A DNA stretch of 64,000 bases from Nitzschia sp. DOCU1 (GCA_951394045.1 OX595989.1:1-64000), one strand, 5' to 3'; positions 43,594-55,614 are shown, counted from the stretch's first letter. Numbers and translations: made by a program. The notes: generated from the letters alone by a model not told the origin.

Positions 43594-44775
43594 GGCCCCG
43601 TCTCTGTCTCAAAGTTGTTGCTATGCAAACCAACTACTAGAGCGACAACAATGCACAATGACAACAATGGCATGTGTGGTCGACAGCCGTCCACCCCGTG
43701 GAATGCATGTGCATCATTGGCGTTTTGCCACCTCTCCACGAACCCACCCATCTATCTCCCGCCAAAATGTCTGTCTGTCTGTAGTAAAATGACGAAGGTT
43801 TGGAAGGCGTGGTGGTGCCATATGTACGGCAGATAGGAAAACCCCAATATCGTACCTTCATTTGGAAACACGGTTCGCACCTGCGGTATCACAAAAAGAG
43901 TGCTCCGGTTCGCACTTCTTCGACATTTGTTGCACGACCATAATATTAATATGCAGTTAGGCGTGCAAAAACAATCAGCCAATCCATCACCATTCAACGT
44001 CATCCATGAGACCACTTGTTCTACCTGCCTACGGCCACCTGCTACCAAGTCCGAAGAGAAGGTATCGGACATGTGGCAGCAGTTTGTGGATATTAATTGC
44101 ACCAGCAGGCTCGCAGCTCCAAAACTTCAGAACAATTAGCGAATCCATCACCATTTCTACGCATCCATGACCACTTGAGGTACCTGCCTACGGCCACCTA
44201 AGTTCAAAGAGAAGGCACATGTGGCAGCAGTTTGAGGCTGGATTTTATAGAAAATTGTCATCTGCACTTGAAACCTAGCATGAATATATATGCGAAGTTG
44301 TTAGGACTCTACTCTGATGAAATGAGAACCGTATTCGCAGTCAATGGAACCACTCGGATGAAAGTCCAAAGCGGGCGTCTCGAATTACGGTTCGCAGCTC
44401 CAAAACTTAAATACGTTGTTCGCGTTTCACACGTCGAAATTACAAACAGGTCAGACTCGGTGCTAACGACATTCTTGCCTCCACGAGAACTTAAATAATA
44501 TAGATATTGGTTCAGAAACCAAGGATTAAGAACGATGGATCTTGGGGGTTCTCAGCTTGAAGTGCCTTCAAGAAAGATGCCCGGGAGAATTGTTTAGTAC
44601 CGCCGCGAGCAGATGCTCAAAGCGTTATCGCCCTTTAGCACATATGCAGAAAAGCGCTCCAAAAACGAATCGCAAGCCATACGCATAAAGCCATTTTGCG
44701 TGGCTGATGCATTGAGATATCATTCATTGCATCCCCTAACGTTATAACTCTCATCATCTTGAATCACTACCCACC
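43594..44775. other. Intergenic between divergent genes, with a local duplication
   Basis: This 1.2-kb interval separates the INO1 start from the TPR-like gene. It contains a tandem duplication: 43975-44090 and 44135-44245 share CAATCCATCACCATT, TACCTGCCTACGGCCACCT and ACATGTGGCAGCAGTTTG. A CGCAGCTCCAAAACTT word recurs at 44112 and 44394. No gene is supported. Confidence 0.55.
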
Positions 44776-45867
44776 ATGAGCAACCAACAACATCCACGCA
44801 ACTCTCATCATCAGTCGCCTCGGTATCAGCAGCAGCACGGGGAGATCTCCCATGAGGAGGTTGCATCGACGGATAGAGTCCGGCAGTTCCCGCATATCCT
44901 TGAACTGCATGCTATTTGTCTTTTGCATAAACAGGCCGTTGAGACTTTTGAGCAAGGGCGGATTGAGGCGTCCAGATTGCAGTTCATCCAAGTCTACGAC
45001 GCTGTTACCAGAGTCTTAAAACGGAATACCATAAGCAGAAGCAAGGCCCAGATCTTGGTTGCTCCAGGTTCTCCCATTGTACGAACCTCAACGTGGAGCC
45101 CCAGGTACCTGGAGACGCCGCCGCAGTCTATAAGAACAAAGGAACAGCTAAACGATCTAGATTCCGTACGATTATCGACATCGATGAATGAGAAATCAGG
45201 CGATGACGAAGACTCTTCTTCTTCTTCGTCGATTGTGTCAGAGCCGCCCCAGCGCCGTTTGCATCGGCCTCATGCTACGGAAGACGATCTTGACATTTAT
45301 GCCAATGTCCTGCATCTGCCACCGGCTGGAAAGCTATCCGTCAATCACTTTGCTTTTGTACCTCTATATAACTTGGCGGTGACCACTCATCTGATCGCCA
45401 TTGAGAAGGATAATAACGAACAGAAAAGAGTACAGGAACCGGAACCAGCTACGTTCCAGAAAGCCATCAACTTATGGGAAATGGCATATAACTTCCAGCG
45501 ATGTAACAATTTCCACCTCAACCTCAAGACTCTTCACGTACTTTCTGTTTTGAACAATCTGGGGCATGCATATCTTGCAGTGGGCTACCTTGATAAGAGT
45601 CGACAATGTGCCGAATCGCTCATGTCGGCCTTGCAAGTTATGGAGGGTCGCCGCCAAGTCGTGCAACAAAAATCCTTCTTTTTGTCTCGCGCCATTCGTG
45701 TCATGTTATTATTGCCATCCGGCGGAGCAGAATTACAAACAGCATCAACAAAAGACATGCCTGGCAAGAAGGAACAACAAGCATCCGGTGGCTTGAGTAC
45801 AGCAACGCAAATGGATAAGAATGCGAAGAACGCCGACTGTAACCGTAATACGGCTTCAGCAGCCTGA
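44776..45867 (+). CDS. TPR-like diatom-family protein, 363 aa
   Basis: A single-exon frame from the ATG at 44776 in the context CCCACCATG. His/Gln-rich N-terminus, then a helical segment LHAICLLHKQAVETFEQGRI. After a Ser/Asp-rich linker (SSSSSSIV) comes the family core: FAFVPLYNLAVTTHLIAI, ATFQKAINLWEMAYNFQ and LHVLSVLNNLGHAYLAVGYL then ESLMSALQVM. The last part follows the TPR-like A..LxxLGxxY..G pattern. Proteins with this PLYNLA...LYE.AY...NNLGHI arrangement are an expanded, uncharacterised family in diatoms. A role as a helical protein-binding scaffold is inferred from the TPR-like pattern. The C-terminal 60 residues are low complexity. Confidence 0.82.
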   Translation: MSNQQHPRNSHHQSPRYQQQHGEISHEEVASTDRVRQFPHILELHAICLLHKQAVETFEQGRIEASRLQFIQVYDAVTRVLKRNTISRSKAQILVAPGSPIVRTSTWSPRYLETPPQSIRTKEQLNDLDSVRLSTSMNEKSGDDEDSSSSSSIVSEPPQRRLHRPHATEDDLDIYANVLHLPPAGKLSVNHFAFVPLYNLAVTTHLIAIEKDNNEQKRVQEPEPATFQKAINLWEMAYNFQRCNNFHLNLKTLHVLSVLNNLGHAYLAVGYLDKSRQCAESLMSALQVMEGRRQVVQQKSFFLSRAIRVMLLLPSGGAELQTASTKDMPGKKEQQASGGLSTATQMDKNAKNADCNRNTASAA

Positions 45868-48800
45868 AGACTCCACCAAAATATAGAGATACGTTAAACA
45901 CAAGGATCACTTGCTAGCTAGCATTACAAACAAATATCGTCAGCTACAGGCTCTAGAGTACTCGAACTAAAACGCTACTAGAAACTCCACCAAGCAACCA
46001 AAAAGATCCATAGAGTGACAACAGCGGCTTCTCTCTAGAGTTAGATGTGCTACTCCTCCCGGTAGGTTTTGTGACGACAGACGCGGCGACAGGCAAGGAC
46101 GGATATGGTTTGCCGCCGACAATGGTAGTCCTTTCGGCACCCTCGATAACATCCTTTGCGCCCTTCTCCGGCAACATTCTCAACCATTTCTGCTTCCTCG
46201 TGCGCAGGATTTATATTCGGTGCCTGCCTCCAGCTTGATACACTCTCCTTCTCCATCCCAAAACGGTTTCGTTGTGTTGCAATGCGTGTCCAGTCATGCA
46301 GACAGACGACGGCCCTTGTTTGCAGCACACGGGATGATCATAATGGGTACCTGGGCATTACAATGATGCGACTCTCAGAACAGCATTCAGGCCTTGACTT
46401 TCTTGCCCCGAGGCACCCAGGGCTTCAAAAAGTCGACGAAACAGGTTTCGATCCCTTCAAGACAGCGTCCTTGGCACAGTGAGCCGCAACGGCGGCTGGG
46501 TCCAACGTATCCAGGACGCATCGATTTTGACCGACCGAGGGATGAGCAAACCTATCCGCTTTGGACCGTTGCCGCAGCAGCGGCGGCGGCGAGAACTTTG
46601 CCACTAGCATCGATTGCACTCGTCCTCGCGTAGATGACGATGATGGCGGCAATGAGGTCATTCGCATGCACAAGCAGCAATTCATCTTTATCCGAATGAA
46701 ATGCCAATGGCCGTGTCCATAGTCCTGCTTCCAATGTGGCCTCCCGCCCATGTTCATGTATCCATCCGACTTGCTAGCTGTATCAAAACTGCAACCACTC
46801 TCACTCTAGAGTTGTTGCTCTGCTCTCTCTCTCTACTAACCATAGCTTTTGATGGCACCGCCCCTTTGTCTTTTGCCCAGTAGGATCGTAACAACAAAAA
46901 GTGGTCGGCGCCAAAATCCATTTGTGCACTCCAGGTTATGAGCTTGCATAGCTTTTTGCGTGATATGATTGGTGGAAGAGGTAACGCGCGAAAATTCGAG
47001 GTGGTCCTGTCACGAGCGTGACAAGCAAGGGTATCACATGCTCGCACACGAGCGCACCGGCTCCACGCGCGTTACCGGCCGCCACGTCACGTGTCAGCCG
47101 CACGCGGTACATCCGTTCAAAAGTGGGTCATTTATTTTTCACAATGATGATAACAGAGTGATAGATCCTCGTCTTCGTCGCCCGACACTGCTCTACTTGT
47201 GGATCCGACTTTATGATGATCTATCATGCATGACTGTGCGCGTCGAGGCCAGCTCGTTCGTTGATCCTAAACCTGGCGCAATCAATCAACCACGAAAGCA
47301 GACAAGATGTTTCAAGGCATCGTCCTTTCCTTTATGGAAAGAGCAGCCCGAGCCTTGCCGATACCTTACTGCCAAGGTCCCTTGCTCGTTCGACATTTTC
47401 CCTGCCGTTCTCGGTGAACGTGGCCCTTTGCTGATGTCATGATGGACGCCCAGACAATCCACACTTTTGGCTGGCTCTGATTGATTCACTCGGGCGCCAA
47501 AACAGTCGCTCATGGCGCAAGAAGCAAGAGCTACTGTACAATATCGATTAACATCGAGCTACAGAACCTACTGCTGTTTACCCGGGCTTGAGAGAAACCA
47601 TGATCGAGTCTATCTTCTTGATGACCTTGTCTTTCTTTGCCTTGGAGCTAGCCTTGCATCAAGTCGCTCTTTTCTCGGTGGTCTCCGTCTTTTATTACCA
47701 TGGTGGTGTGATGGGCTTGGGATGCTGTAACCGGAAACTTTGAAATCTCGGCGCAGGCGCCTACACGGAGATAAAAGAGTCATCCATGATCACGACGAGG
47801 CCATCATTGGGTCAACTAGCTAGCTTACCATGCTAGCATGAGCGGCCGGAGCTTATCTCATTATCCGTTCCCAGAATGAATTAGTTCCAAGGCTTTTCAG
47901 AGTCGGTGCTCCCCTAAAGTATGAAGCAACTTGTTGGCTTGCATTCTCCCGCACCACCAGTCACCTTATCAGTTCATGCTGTCAAGAAATTACGCAATGT
48001 TGGTGCTCGCTTTATTTGTTCCCATGCGTGCGTCGTGCTCGATGCGATCCGCCAGTCCAATAACGATTAGCGTCAAAATGAAGAAATGGCGGCTGCGTTA
48101 CCGGGCCGTTTTGCAATCGTGGTGGCGGAACCTGTTCCGTGAACATTTCTCGTCGCGCCCTTTTCCCCTAATAAATGAGCATTGATGGGAAATCACAATG
48201 CCCGCCGCAGTCTTATGCATATCGTCTACCACGACGGGGTGGTCCTTTCTTTGGAGAGCAAGAAACAAGAACTGGAGGATCGGCGCTAGTGGGCTTCGCT
48301 AGCTAAAAAGCCGACGCGGAAACAAGAAACATGGCAACGTGGGGATACTATTTGGCTGTACCGACATGGATGGAGACAACTTTTTTACGGCGCTACTGCT
48401 CTCTGCTGCGGGGCATGGTTCTTGATACGCAACTCCCTGGCAGTACTACTAGAATCGAACGGCGCCGGCCAGTTGCAGGTCGTCCCTAGACTGCTGCTGG
48501 CGCTGGCCGGGAAGCGCAGCTGACCAATCAAGTATTGCCGACCTCGACATTGGCAAAGGAAAACTACAGGGCGACAAGTCGTTGGTTGAATCTTCCTTGC
48601 ACGGACCTCGGGCTCTGGTCGCAGTAGCAAAAGACACAATGCCAAGGACACTTCTTGCTTCCTAAATCAAACAAAAAAGGCGCAGTTAGAACAACAAAGT
48701 TCGACCGACGATGTATATAAAGGCATCTGTCGGAATCTACCACTTTGTTCGAGTGGGCGGTACTGCACAACAAGAACGTTGAAGTTGGAGAGGCTCTGTC

Positions 48801-49566
48801 GCAAATGCCAGCAAGCTCTACAGAATCAAACTCGGTCTAGCATACCACAGTTGCTTGCTTGCAAGACGCTCCACTTGATGCTCGAGGCAATCGTTCGCTA
48901 TCATAATGGTTGTAATACTTTTGAATCAAAGAGGCAACGTATTGACTCCGGCTCGTTAGTAGGCCGACTTGGTTTGGATAACAAGTCAAGAATTCTCTCG
49001 TGCCCCAACACTCATCCAGATCGGGGGCAGTGTTTTTAACTAGCGCAACTCGCTAAAGACTAATCAGACTAATCGGAGCGGCTCGAAGTCATCGGGCGTG
49101 CCCACGAGGAATCGTATATAATGGTAATAGCTTTCTTTAAAGAGAAGCCCCATGGTCTCGACGAGATGAGCTACTAGAGCATGTGGCGGAGACTCTGAAT
49201 AGCTCAAGTGTGTGGAGCTGTCGCGCTGGACTCTTCCTTCAAGCCATCGACTATTATGAGTGGGCACTTGGATCATTGCCCACCGGATTCATCCATTTCG
49301 TTTCCTTTTGTGTGGCAATGTTGTACCGCGACCACAAGTCCTTCCGTCTATCTCCTGCGAATATTGGATATACCAGAGGCTAGCTTTAGACTATTTTCCC
49401 AAGATACAGGCTATTACGAACGAATCAAACAACTTTGATCTTCAAGTAAAAAGATGATGGTGTTTTAAAGATTCCGGTGCCGGCACGATACAACACAAAG
49501 CAGATTTGGCGCTTCGGTGCCCTCACTGAGAACATCGGTACTATATAATTTTGAATGTGAGCTTCC
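45868..49566. other. 3.7-kb interval without a supported gene
   Basis: Numerous short ORFs on both strands overlap each other and show no conserved composition. The longest is 157 codons at 46969-47442. No repeat, RNA gene or transposon motif was recognised. Confidence 0.4.
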
Positions 49567-50160
49567 TTATGTCCAATGTCGATGACTGCTAGTCTTGCTG
49601 GTATGGTGCTTGTGCTGCATGTTCTTTATGCCTTGTTGATAGCCGCTGAGCAGCACCAGCAAATGGCCAAATTCAAATCCTGTGACTAACCATGGCAAAG
49701 AATGAAGCATTTTTCGAGTGAGGCTGTCATCATGTTCGACAGACCACGATAAGAGCGCCCACACCCATGTCGTCGTGACAGGTACCAAGGAGCCGAGTCG
49801 AAGGAGGGTTCGCAAGAGCAAGCCATAGTTTTCCTCCAAGAGCAGTGGTTTCGGAGGAATCAGTAGCAGTGAATAATATACTCCTCCCAAAAAGATGTAC
49901 GTGAGGGTCCATCCAAGCCCACTCGGAAGCAAAGAAGGATGCTCGCTTGACGAGTAGGGGGAGGTCAAAACGAGATATCCTGCAATTATTTCCCAAATCC
50001 CACAGGGCATCCAAAACCAGTGAGGCAAGTGTGGCCACATTAGAATCATTTCATTTTGAATCGAAGGAAGACACTTTGAAATGCCCGAGGGGATCAATAC
50101 GGCGCTCAGCCACAGCGCAGCAACTGGCAACTGCTCGGTCGACATCCTGGGAAGAAACAT
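49567..50160 (-). CDS. Four-transmembrane protein, DoxX-like, 197 aa
   Basis: An intronless minus-strand frame from an ATG at 50160. Four hydrophobic segments are visible: LPVAALWLSAVLIPSG, WFWMPCGIWEIIAGYLVL, GWTLTYIFLGGVYYSLLLI and LVPVTTTWVWALLSW. A basic tail (HKHHTSKTSSHRH) follows. The pattern of a GxSK motif after TM1 (IPSGISKCLPS) and a G-x-x-E in TM2 resembles DoxX-like small membrane proteins. The assignment is tentative; biochemical function is unknown. Confidence 0.6.
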   Translation of the reverse strand: MFLPRMSTEQLPVAALWLSAVLIPSGISKCLPSIQNEMILMWPHLPHWFWMPCGIWEIIAGYLVLTSPYSSSEHPSLLPSGLGWTLTYIFLGGVYYSLLLIPPKPLLLEENYGLLLRTLLRLGSLVPVTTTWVWALLSWSVEHDDSLTRKMLHSLPWLVTGFEFGHLLVLLSGYQQGIKNMQHKHHTSKTSSHRHWT

Positions 50161-50568
50161 GATGCAGTAGTATCGAACAAGATGGATTGCTCTATGAAAA
50201 ACGATTGAAATTCAAGTCGCTGATTGTTTATGTGATATGATGGCAATCGTAAGAAAAAGAAACAGAGTAAGACGAACCGAGGAATCGTGACTTGGCGGGC
50301 TTCGCAAATTTCGCAAATTTCGCAAATTTCAGGAGGACAACTAGTATGCGAAGGCGTTGTTAACGACGGAAGGCTGTCTCATTTTTTGTTTCGCTTTCAT
50401 GTCCTCCCTCTCATGCATCGCTACTCAAAGTAGCAACAACGAAATCGTAGTTCTACCAGTTGCTGTAGAATAACACGTCAACGTTTCGGTGTAATAGCTG
50501 TAGCAAGAATTGTTGTGGACACGACGTCGTCTTTGCTTTGGCCTTCGGGTCGTTCGAGTCGCTACACA
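50161..50568. other. Intergenic
   Basis: Divergent upstream region shared by the four-TM gene and the small membrane protein gene. It contains a short triplication AATTTCGC near 50309-50332. Confidence 0.5.
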
Positions 50569-50817
50569 ATGTTCGTGCATCATGGAACAGCACTAAGCTG
50601 CCCTAGTACTAAACGGCGCCGGTTCCGGGGTTTCGCTCGCCTTCGTCTATTCGTGCTAGTAGCAGTAGTATTCGTAGTAGTTACATTGGTAATTATTGGG
50701 GGCATCAGCAACAGCCGGAGAAAACGACTCGTCCAAGAAGAGATGGCCGCCGTCTTCTCGTCCGACAGCACGACGCGAGATGGACTAAGCATTGGTGCTA
50801 ATGGAGTCGACAGATAA
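50569..50817 (+). CDS. Small single-pass membrane protein, 82 aa
   Basis: The frame is open from 50515, but the first ATG is at 50569. A basic stretch (KRRRFRGFARLR) precedes a strongly hydrophobic helix LFVLVAVVFVVVTLVIIGG, followed by another basic patch (SRRKR) and an acidic/Ser tail with FSSDSTTRD. Flanking basic residues predict a membrane span; orientation is uncertain. A decayed inverted paralogue at 39550-39760 preserves the same tail, which supports the frame as once coding. No known family. Confidence 0.5.
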   Translation: MFVHHGTALSCPSTKRRRFRGFARLRLFVLVAVVFVVVTLVIIGGISNSRRKRLVQEEMAAVFSSDSTTRDGLSIGANGVDR

Positions 50818-51605
50818 CTAGTTTCTGTCGAAAGAGTGTTCGTTGATTGGGTGCATTCGTCATTCATGATCATGCTACAGCGAGATTGGTCTCTACTATT
50901 CTATGCTAGTCGTACTACCTGTACCACTACTAGCTTTAGCTTTGCTTGCTATTAGTATGGCTTCTGTGAAATAAGTAACGTACTTATTGTTGGACGACCT
51001 CCTAGTAATAGCTACTCTATCTGGTAGCAAATCTTTTAATCCTATCGGTACTACGCCAATGAACGATCATGGTGACAATGATGATAGCTAGCCATGAGAC
51101 TGATATCAAATCAATGGAGTCGTCGTCCGTGGATCAAAGGTCGGCTTTGGCCGGCCCATCGACAACCCTAGCATATTGTTGGTGTTCGCCATTTATATGA
51201 GCGTGATTTGATTGGTCAGATTTGTCATTGTTTTTAGCATTCATGCAGTGATTTGATTTGTCGACGTTCTCCATCAAAGATGGCTGATCCCAAAAATGAT
51301 TGACAAAAACGAACGCCTCCTCCCGCATCACAGAGAGTCACACCACATGATATATGTTGCGATTGTAAACCCCAATAGGTGCAAACAGCAACCTAAGGAA
51401 TGACGCACACCTTCAGACGTGATGATTTACCACTGATAGTCGCGACTGCTGCTTTCGTTCTTGGATCCACAACTTCATGGACGTCGTCGCCTGCATTCTG
51501 GCTACGACTCGATCATGCGATGTGCCGACGACGTCGGGTAGCGTGATTGCTGGAGCTGGCGACGGCTGTAGCTGCAGTCTCTCGAGACGTCTATACTCTG
51601 TTTCG
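50630..51605. repeat. Right arm of a ~1-kb inverted duplication
   Basis: Reverse-complement homologue of 38655-39745; see the landmarks listed there. It includes the 3' half of the small membrane protein gene and about 800 bp of downstream DNA. Confidence 0.75.
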
Positions 51606-52280
51606 GACGTGCCCAAGTGGAACAAGCGAGATGCTTCTACGACGTCAAATTCTTGACGATGTTATTAAATGTGCAAGGGCTCGTCAAACGAATCAAACGA
51701 ATCAATCCATTCGGTTGATCTGAGCTACTTCTAATAAGATCGAGAAGCAAGTCAAGAGGCGCAAGACGCGACATGGTCCTCCATCTCGCGTTTGTGTGGT
51801 CTCGTCGTATCTTGGTGCACTTGAGTCTTCTGGGACTTACACGGCATCTTGTTGTACACAGCAAATACCACCACCACGTTTTCGGCATCAGCGAGGTCCT
51901 TCGTCGTCGCTTTATTTACGATACAAGAATAGTCTTGGCAAAAGACGCGCCCACAACAATCTTGCCGTGTGGGCTTTTTTCGTTCTCATCGATGCAAGCG
52001 GATCAAATGGCAAGGTTATCGAGCATTGCGTCAAGAGTACAATAAGGGCGGTGCCTTTTTTTCTTTGAACAAGAGGTTCGACGCACTCTGGAGTTTGCTT
52101 TTCGTCGTGGGGGCCTTTTGTCTTTTTCGCTTTACTCCCAGTGATCATTTGACTTCATTAATACAAAGAACTTGCCAACGAGAACTGCCGTGTCGACATC
52201 GACAAGTAAGATAATGCACGTATATCGAGGATAATGGTGCACAAGGGCGATTGGAGGCATTTTGGATCAAGTTGATCTGA
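51606..52280. other. No recognisable gene
   Basis: Overlapping ORFs on both strands without motifs. It lies upstream of the plus-strand WLRN gene part. Confidence 0.4.
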
Positions 52281-55190
52281 ATGTATCGAGCCCACTGGAA
52301 AGATATCCGAAACAGAACTCTCCTTCAGCAGTGGTGTAGAAAGCAACAAGTCAATGTGGTGGCGGCTGCTCGCTTCAAGAATCTGGGTGTCTTTAATCCC
52401 AAGACAGCCCGACCTCTTCATGTCTTTAGTGCGGAAAAGATCAAGCTCTTGGTGGATCATTTACTTTCTTGGAAGCCAAACAAGAATATCATCCAGCAAA
52501 CCTTTACTTGGAACAAACGTACCAAGAAGGATTAACAAGAGATTCAAAAGGCCATCAACTTGTGGCGTGACGTAAACTCAAGGAAGCTTTTCTTGGCGTG
52601 GCGTGAGCAGACTGTCAAGGACATGATCAATGCCATGAACCGAACGGGTGGAACAAGAAGGGCAAGGATTATGATGCCGTCGAACAACGCCTAGAAGCAG
52701 TTCCTACCATGACTGGCATTGTGAGAATGGAGGTATAATTCAAGCACCTGAGTGCCAAGAAGGAGGCCTAGAAAAAAGATCGCGGTCGATGTGGCAGATT
52801 CCTTCAATTGGTGGCAGCGCAATGGAAAGAGCATGGACGTGTCCAAGGATATAAAAGATGAAGAGAACTTCATCAAGGCCCAAAAGGAGCAACGCGAGGA
52901 GGCTGGCTGCCAAGGAGATCAACGCTACCATTCGCTGGATGCGTGGCAGGTCCAAGGACTTTCATGTCGATCAAGTCGATGAGGAACGTGCTCAAGATCT
53001 CCCCAAGCTGCCTCTTCCCATGTCTGGGGTTACAAAAAGGCGAGCAAGCCCAAGGCTATTGCCAAGGATATTGAGGATTCGATCGAGTGGTGGAAACGCA
53101 AGCAATTCTCGATCGATACTACTGGCAAGATCCCTGTCAATGCGGACAAGATGAAGAAACTTGATCAGTTGGCCCAGGCTTGGTACGATATCAAGCATCC
53201 TGCCTTGGACGTCCCGGACGCCTTCAACTTGGACTGGTTCCGATCCAACATGATGGAAGAGATTCAAGAGACCTTGGGAGTCATGGAAACAGCCCCCATG
53301 AAGCCGGTCGGTATGGGTGCGGGCGTCACTGCTGCCTTGTCGGACGAGCAAAAGCGTGCCCGAGAAATGGCGTCGGCCTTGGATTGGCTCAAGACCAACG
53401 ATGTCGAGCTCGATGTTGACGATGACGTTTCTGTGGCCATGTCTTTGGCTTCCTTTAAGAAGATTGATTCGCTCATGCCCAAGTCGGGTGAAAAGAACAC
53501 TCCTACCGACATGTCTTCGGCCCTGGCCTGGCTGCGTACCAAGAAGACCGATGTCGATGATGCTACTGCCAACTCGTACAAGGAGATTGATAATGTCTTG
53601 ACCAAGACTGGTTTGGCTAGCAACCTTAAGGAGTCGGGATTCAGGGGTGCTCTCGATTGGTTGCGTCAACGTAAAGCTGCCAAGGCGGCAGGCGTGGAAG
53701 GCGAAGACGATCAATCGGCTCCTGGAAGACACTAATCCTACTTCCGATTTCCGAAGGTTGGACGCCATGCTTCCGCGCAAGAAGGGCCAGACTATCGAAG
53801 AACGCGCTCGCTACATCGAAGGCGCTATGGATTGGGTCCGAACCAGCGGAGCCAAGCCGTCGGACGACGACAACGACGCTGAACCAGAGAAGGCCAACTC
53901 CTCTGTTCCTGTTGCAGTCCGATCGCCTGAAGAGAGGAAGGACGAACTGGCTTCGGCCTTGAACTGGCTGCGAAACGGCAAGCATGCTTCTGAAGATCCT
54001 ACCGGTGAATTCAAGAAGATTGACAAGATGTTGTCACCTGCCAGACCAGGCCAAATCCCCGAGGAGCGTGCCCGTGACATCGAAGGTGCCATGGATTGGA
54101 TGAGGAACAACGGCGTCTCGCCTGTGGCCGTCGACGATCTAGAGGCCTTCAACAAAATGGGATCCGTCCCCATCTCTCTCCGAACCCCCGAACAGCGAGC
54201 CAAGGCCTTGGTTGATGCCATGAACTGGCTTCGAAACAAGGGAAAAGAATGACGGCGGTTTGGATCCTACCGGAAACTTCCGCAAGCTTGGTGCTTCTCT
54301 GCCGACGACGAGAGGTCCCGAGGATAGGCAGAAGAAGGACGTTGACAATGTTTTGACATGGTAGCAGGGCGGCCGAAACCCGTCAGACGATCCTACTGAT
54401 GAATTCAAGAAGATCGACCAGATGATGCCCACCAAGAAGGGACAGGCCCTTCCTGACCGTGCCCATGACATTAAAGCTGCGTTGGACTGGTGCCGCAACA
54501 AGGGCGTATCTCCATTTGATGAGGATGCTCCAATCTTCGAGAAGGTCGGCACTATCCCAGTTTCCACCCGCTCGCCTGAAGACTGCCAGAAGGACGTCGA
54601 TAATGTCATGTCTTGGTTGCGCAAAGGCAAGCCCGGCTCGGAGAATGTAACTGGAGACTTCAAGAAGGTCGACCAGTTGCTTCCACGCAAGAAGAATCAA
54701 GCTCCCGAAGATCGTGCTGGAGAGATCGAGGGGGGCCTTGACTGGATGCGCAACAACGACGAGTCCTTGCCTCCTGCCTTCCAAAAGGCCCTTTCGGTAC
54801 CATTGTCCCGACGAAACCCCGAGGACCGCCAGAAGGATGTTGATAGTGTCAACACTTGGATCAGGAATGGCATGAAGCCTTCCGACGACCCTACTGGTGA
54901 GTTCAAGAAGATCGACCAGATCTTCCCTAAGAAGAAGGGCCAAAGACCAGAGGATCGCGCACGGGAGATCGAGGGAGCTTTAGATTGTTGCCGCAACCAT
55001 AAATTTAAACTTTCTGAGGACGAAGGTGACGTCCCGGGGCTTGAAGCAGATTGGGTCTGTGCCGGACTCCCGTCGCTCACCTGAGGACCGAAAGAGGGAC
55101 GATGATAGTGGCAAGCCTGACTCGGAGGATGTAACAGGTGACTTCAAGAAGGTTGACCAAATGCGAGAGAGGCCAACCCATGGTTTTCGT
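52281..55190 (+). pseudogene. Decayed WLRN tandem-repeat gene (5' portion)
   Basis: From an ATG at 52281 a non-repetitive N-terminus reads WKDIRNRTLLQQWCRKQQ and, after an in-frame TAA at 52533, QEIQKAINLWRDVNSRKLFL, then VEQRLEAVPTMTGIVRM and DVADSFNWWQRNGKSMDV. From about 52900 the units acquire the WLRN pattern, e.g. MASALDWLKTNDV, GAMDWVRTSGAKPSD, SALNWLRNGKHASEDPTGEF and DWMRNNGVSPVAV. Lesions include frameshifts near 52650, 52900, 53020, 53680 and 54250, a TAG at 54362 inside LTW-x-x-NG, and loss of frame after 55050. Homology stops at about 55190. The 54690-55180 part matches 16105-15590 on the minus strand unit by unit. No function known. Confidence 0.72.
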
Positions 55191-55339
55191 TGAGGGCGGC
55201 AAGTTTGGCGACCTATGACTTGCTCCGTCCCCGCGGTTTGCGGGGCAAGCGGCCACCGCAAGCGATAACGTCTGCGAATGATTCGTCTTTGAACTTCATT
55301 CCTCAAAACAAGCGGTTGCATTTGGAGAGCAGAGCCACG

Positions 55340-55614
55340 GTAAACGTGGCGGGCCTCGAAAGATTGACCTGGTATAGGCCGAGTTGGACGTACCCCGCAT
55401 CTTTCTGAAGATGAAGAGCCTCCTAAGAAACAACGGTGCCTCTCCCATTACGATTTCTTTTGAGCACAGAAAGCGCGGCCGGCCTCGAACGATTAAATTG
55501 GTAGACACACCCCTCATTTTTCTCAAGAAACCGAAGCAAGAACCAAGAGGCAAAAGGTTGAAATTGATCGTTCGTCGCTCTCTCCGGCCAAGAATCGGCG
55601 TGCCGCGGCGATAA
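55340..55614 (+). pseudogene. AT-hook-containing fragment
   Basis: One plus-strand frame reads HGKRGGPRKIDLV, a TAG at 55374, then LDVPRIFLKMKSLLRNN and HRKRGRPRTIKLV followed by a very basic tail to 55614. KRGRPR is a canonical AT-hook core that binds minor-groove AT DNA; the first copy (KRGGPR) is degenerate. The repeated KRGxPRxIxLV unit suggests a tandem AT-hook protein now interrupted. Without the stop it would run on from at least 55340. Confidence 0.45.

Noticed and set aside
52281..52640. Sfi1-like centrin-binding repeats in the N-terminal part of the plus-strand WLRN gene
   Set aside because: W-R containing helices such as LFLAWREQT hint at it, but too few copies with the required spacing are present.
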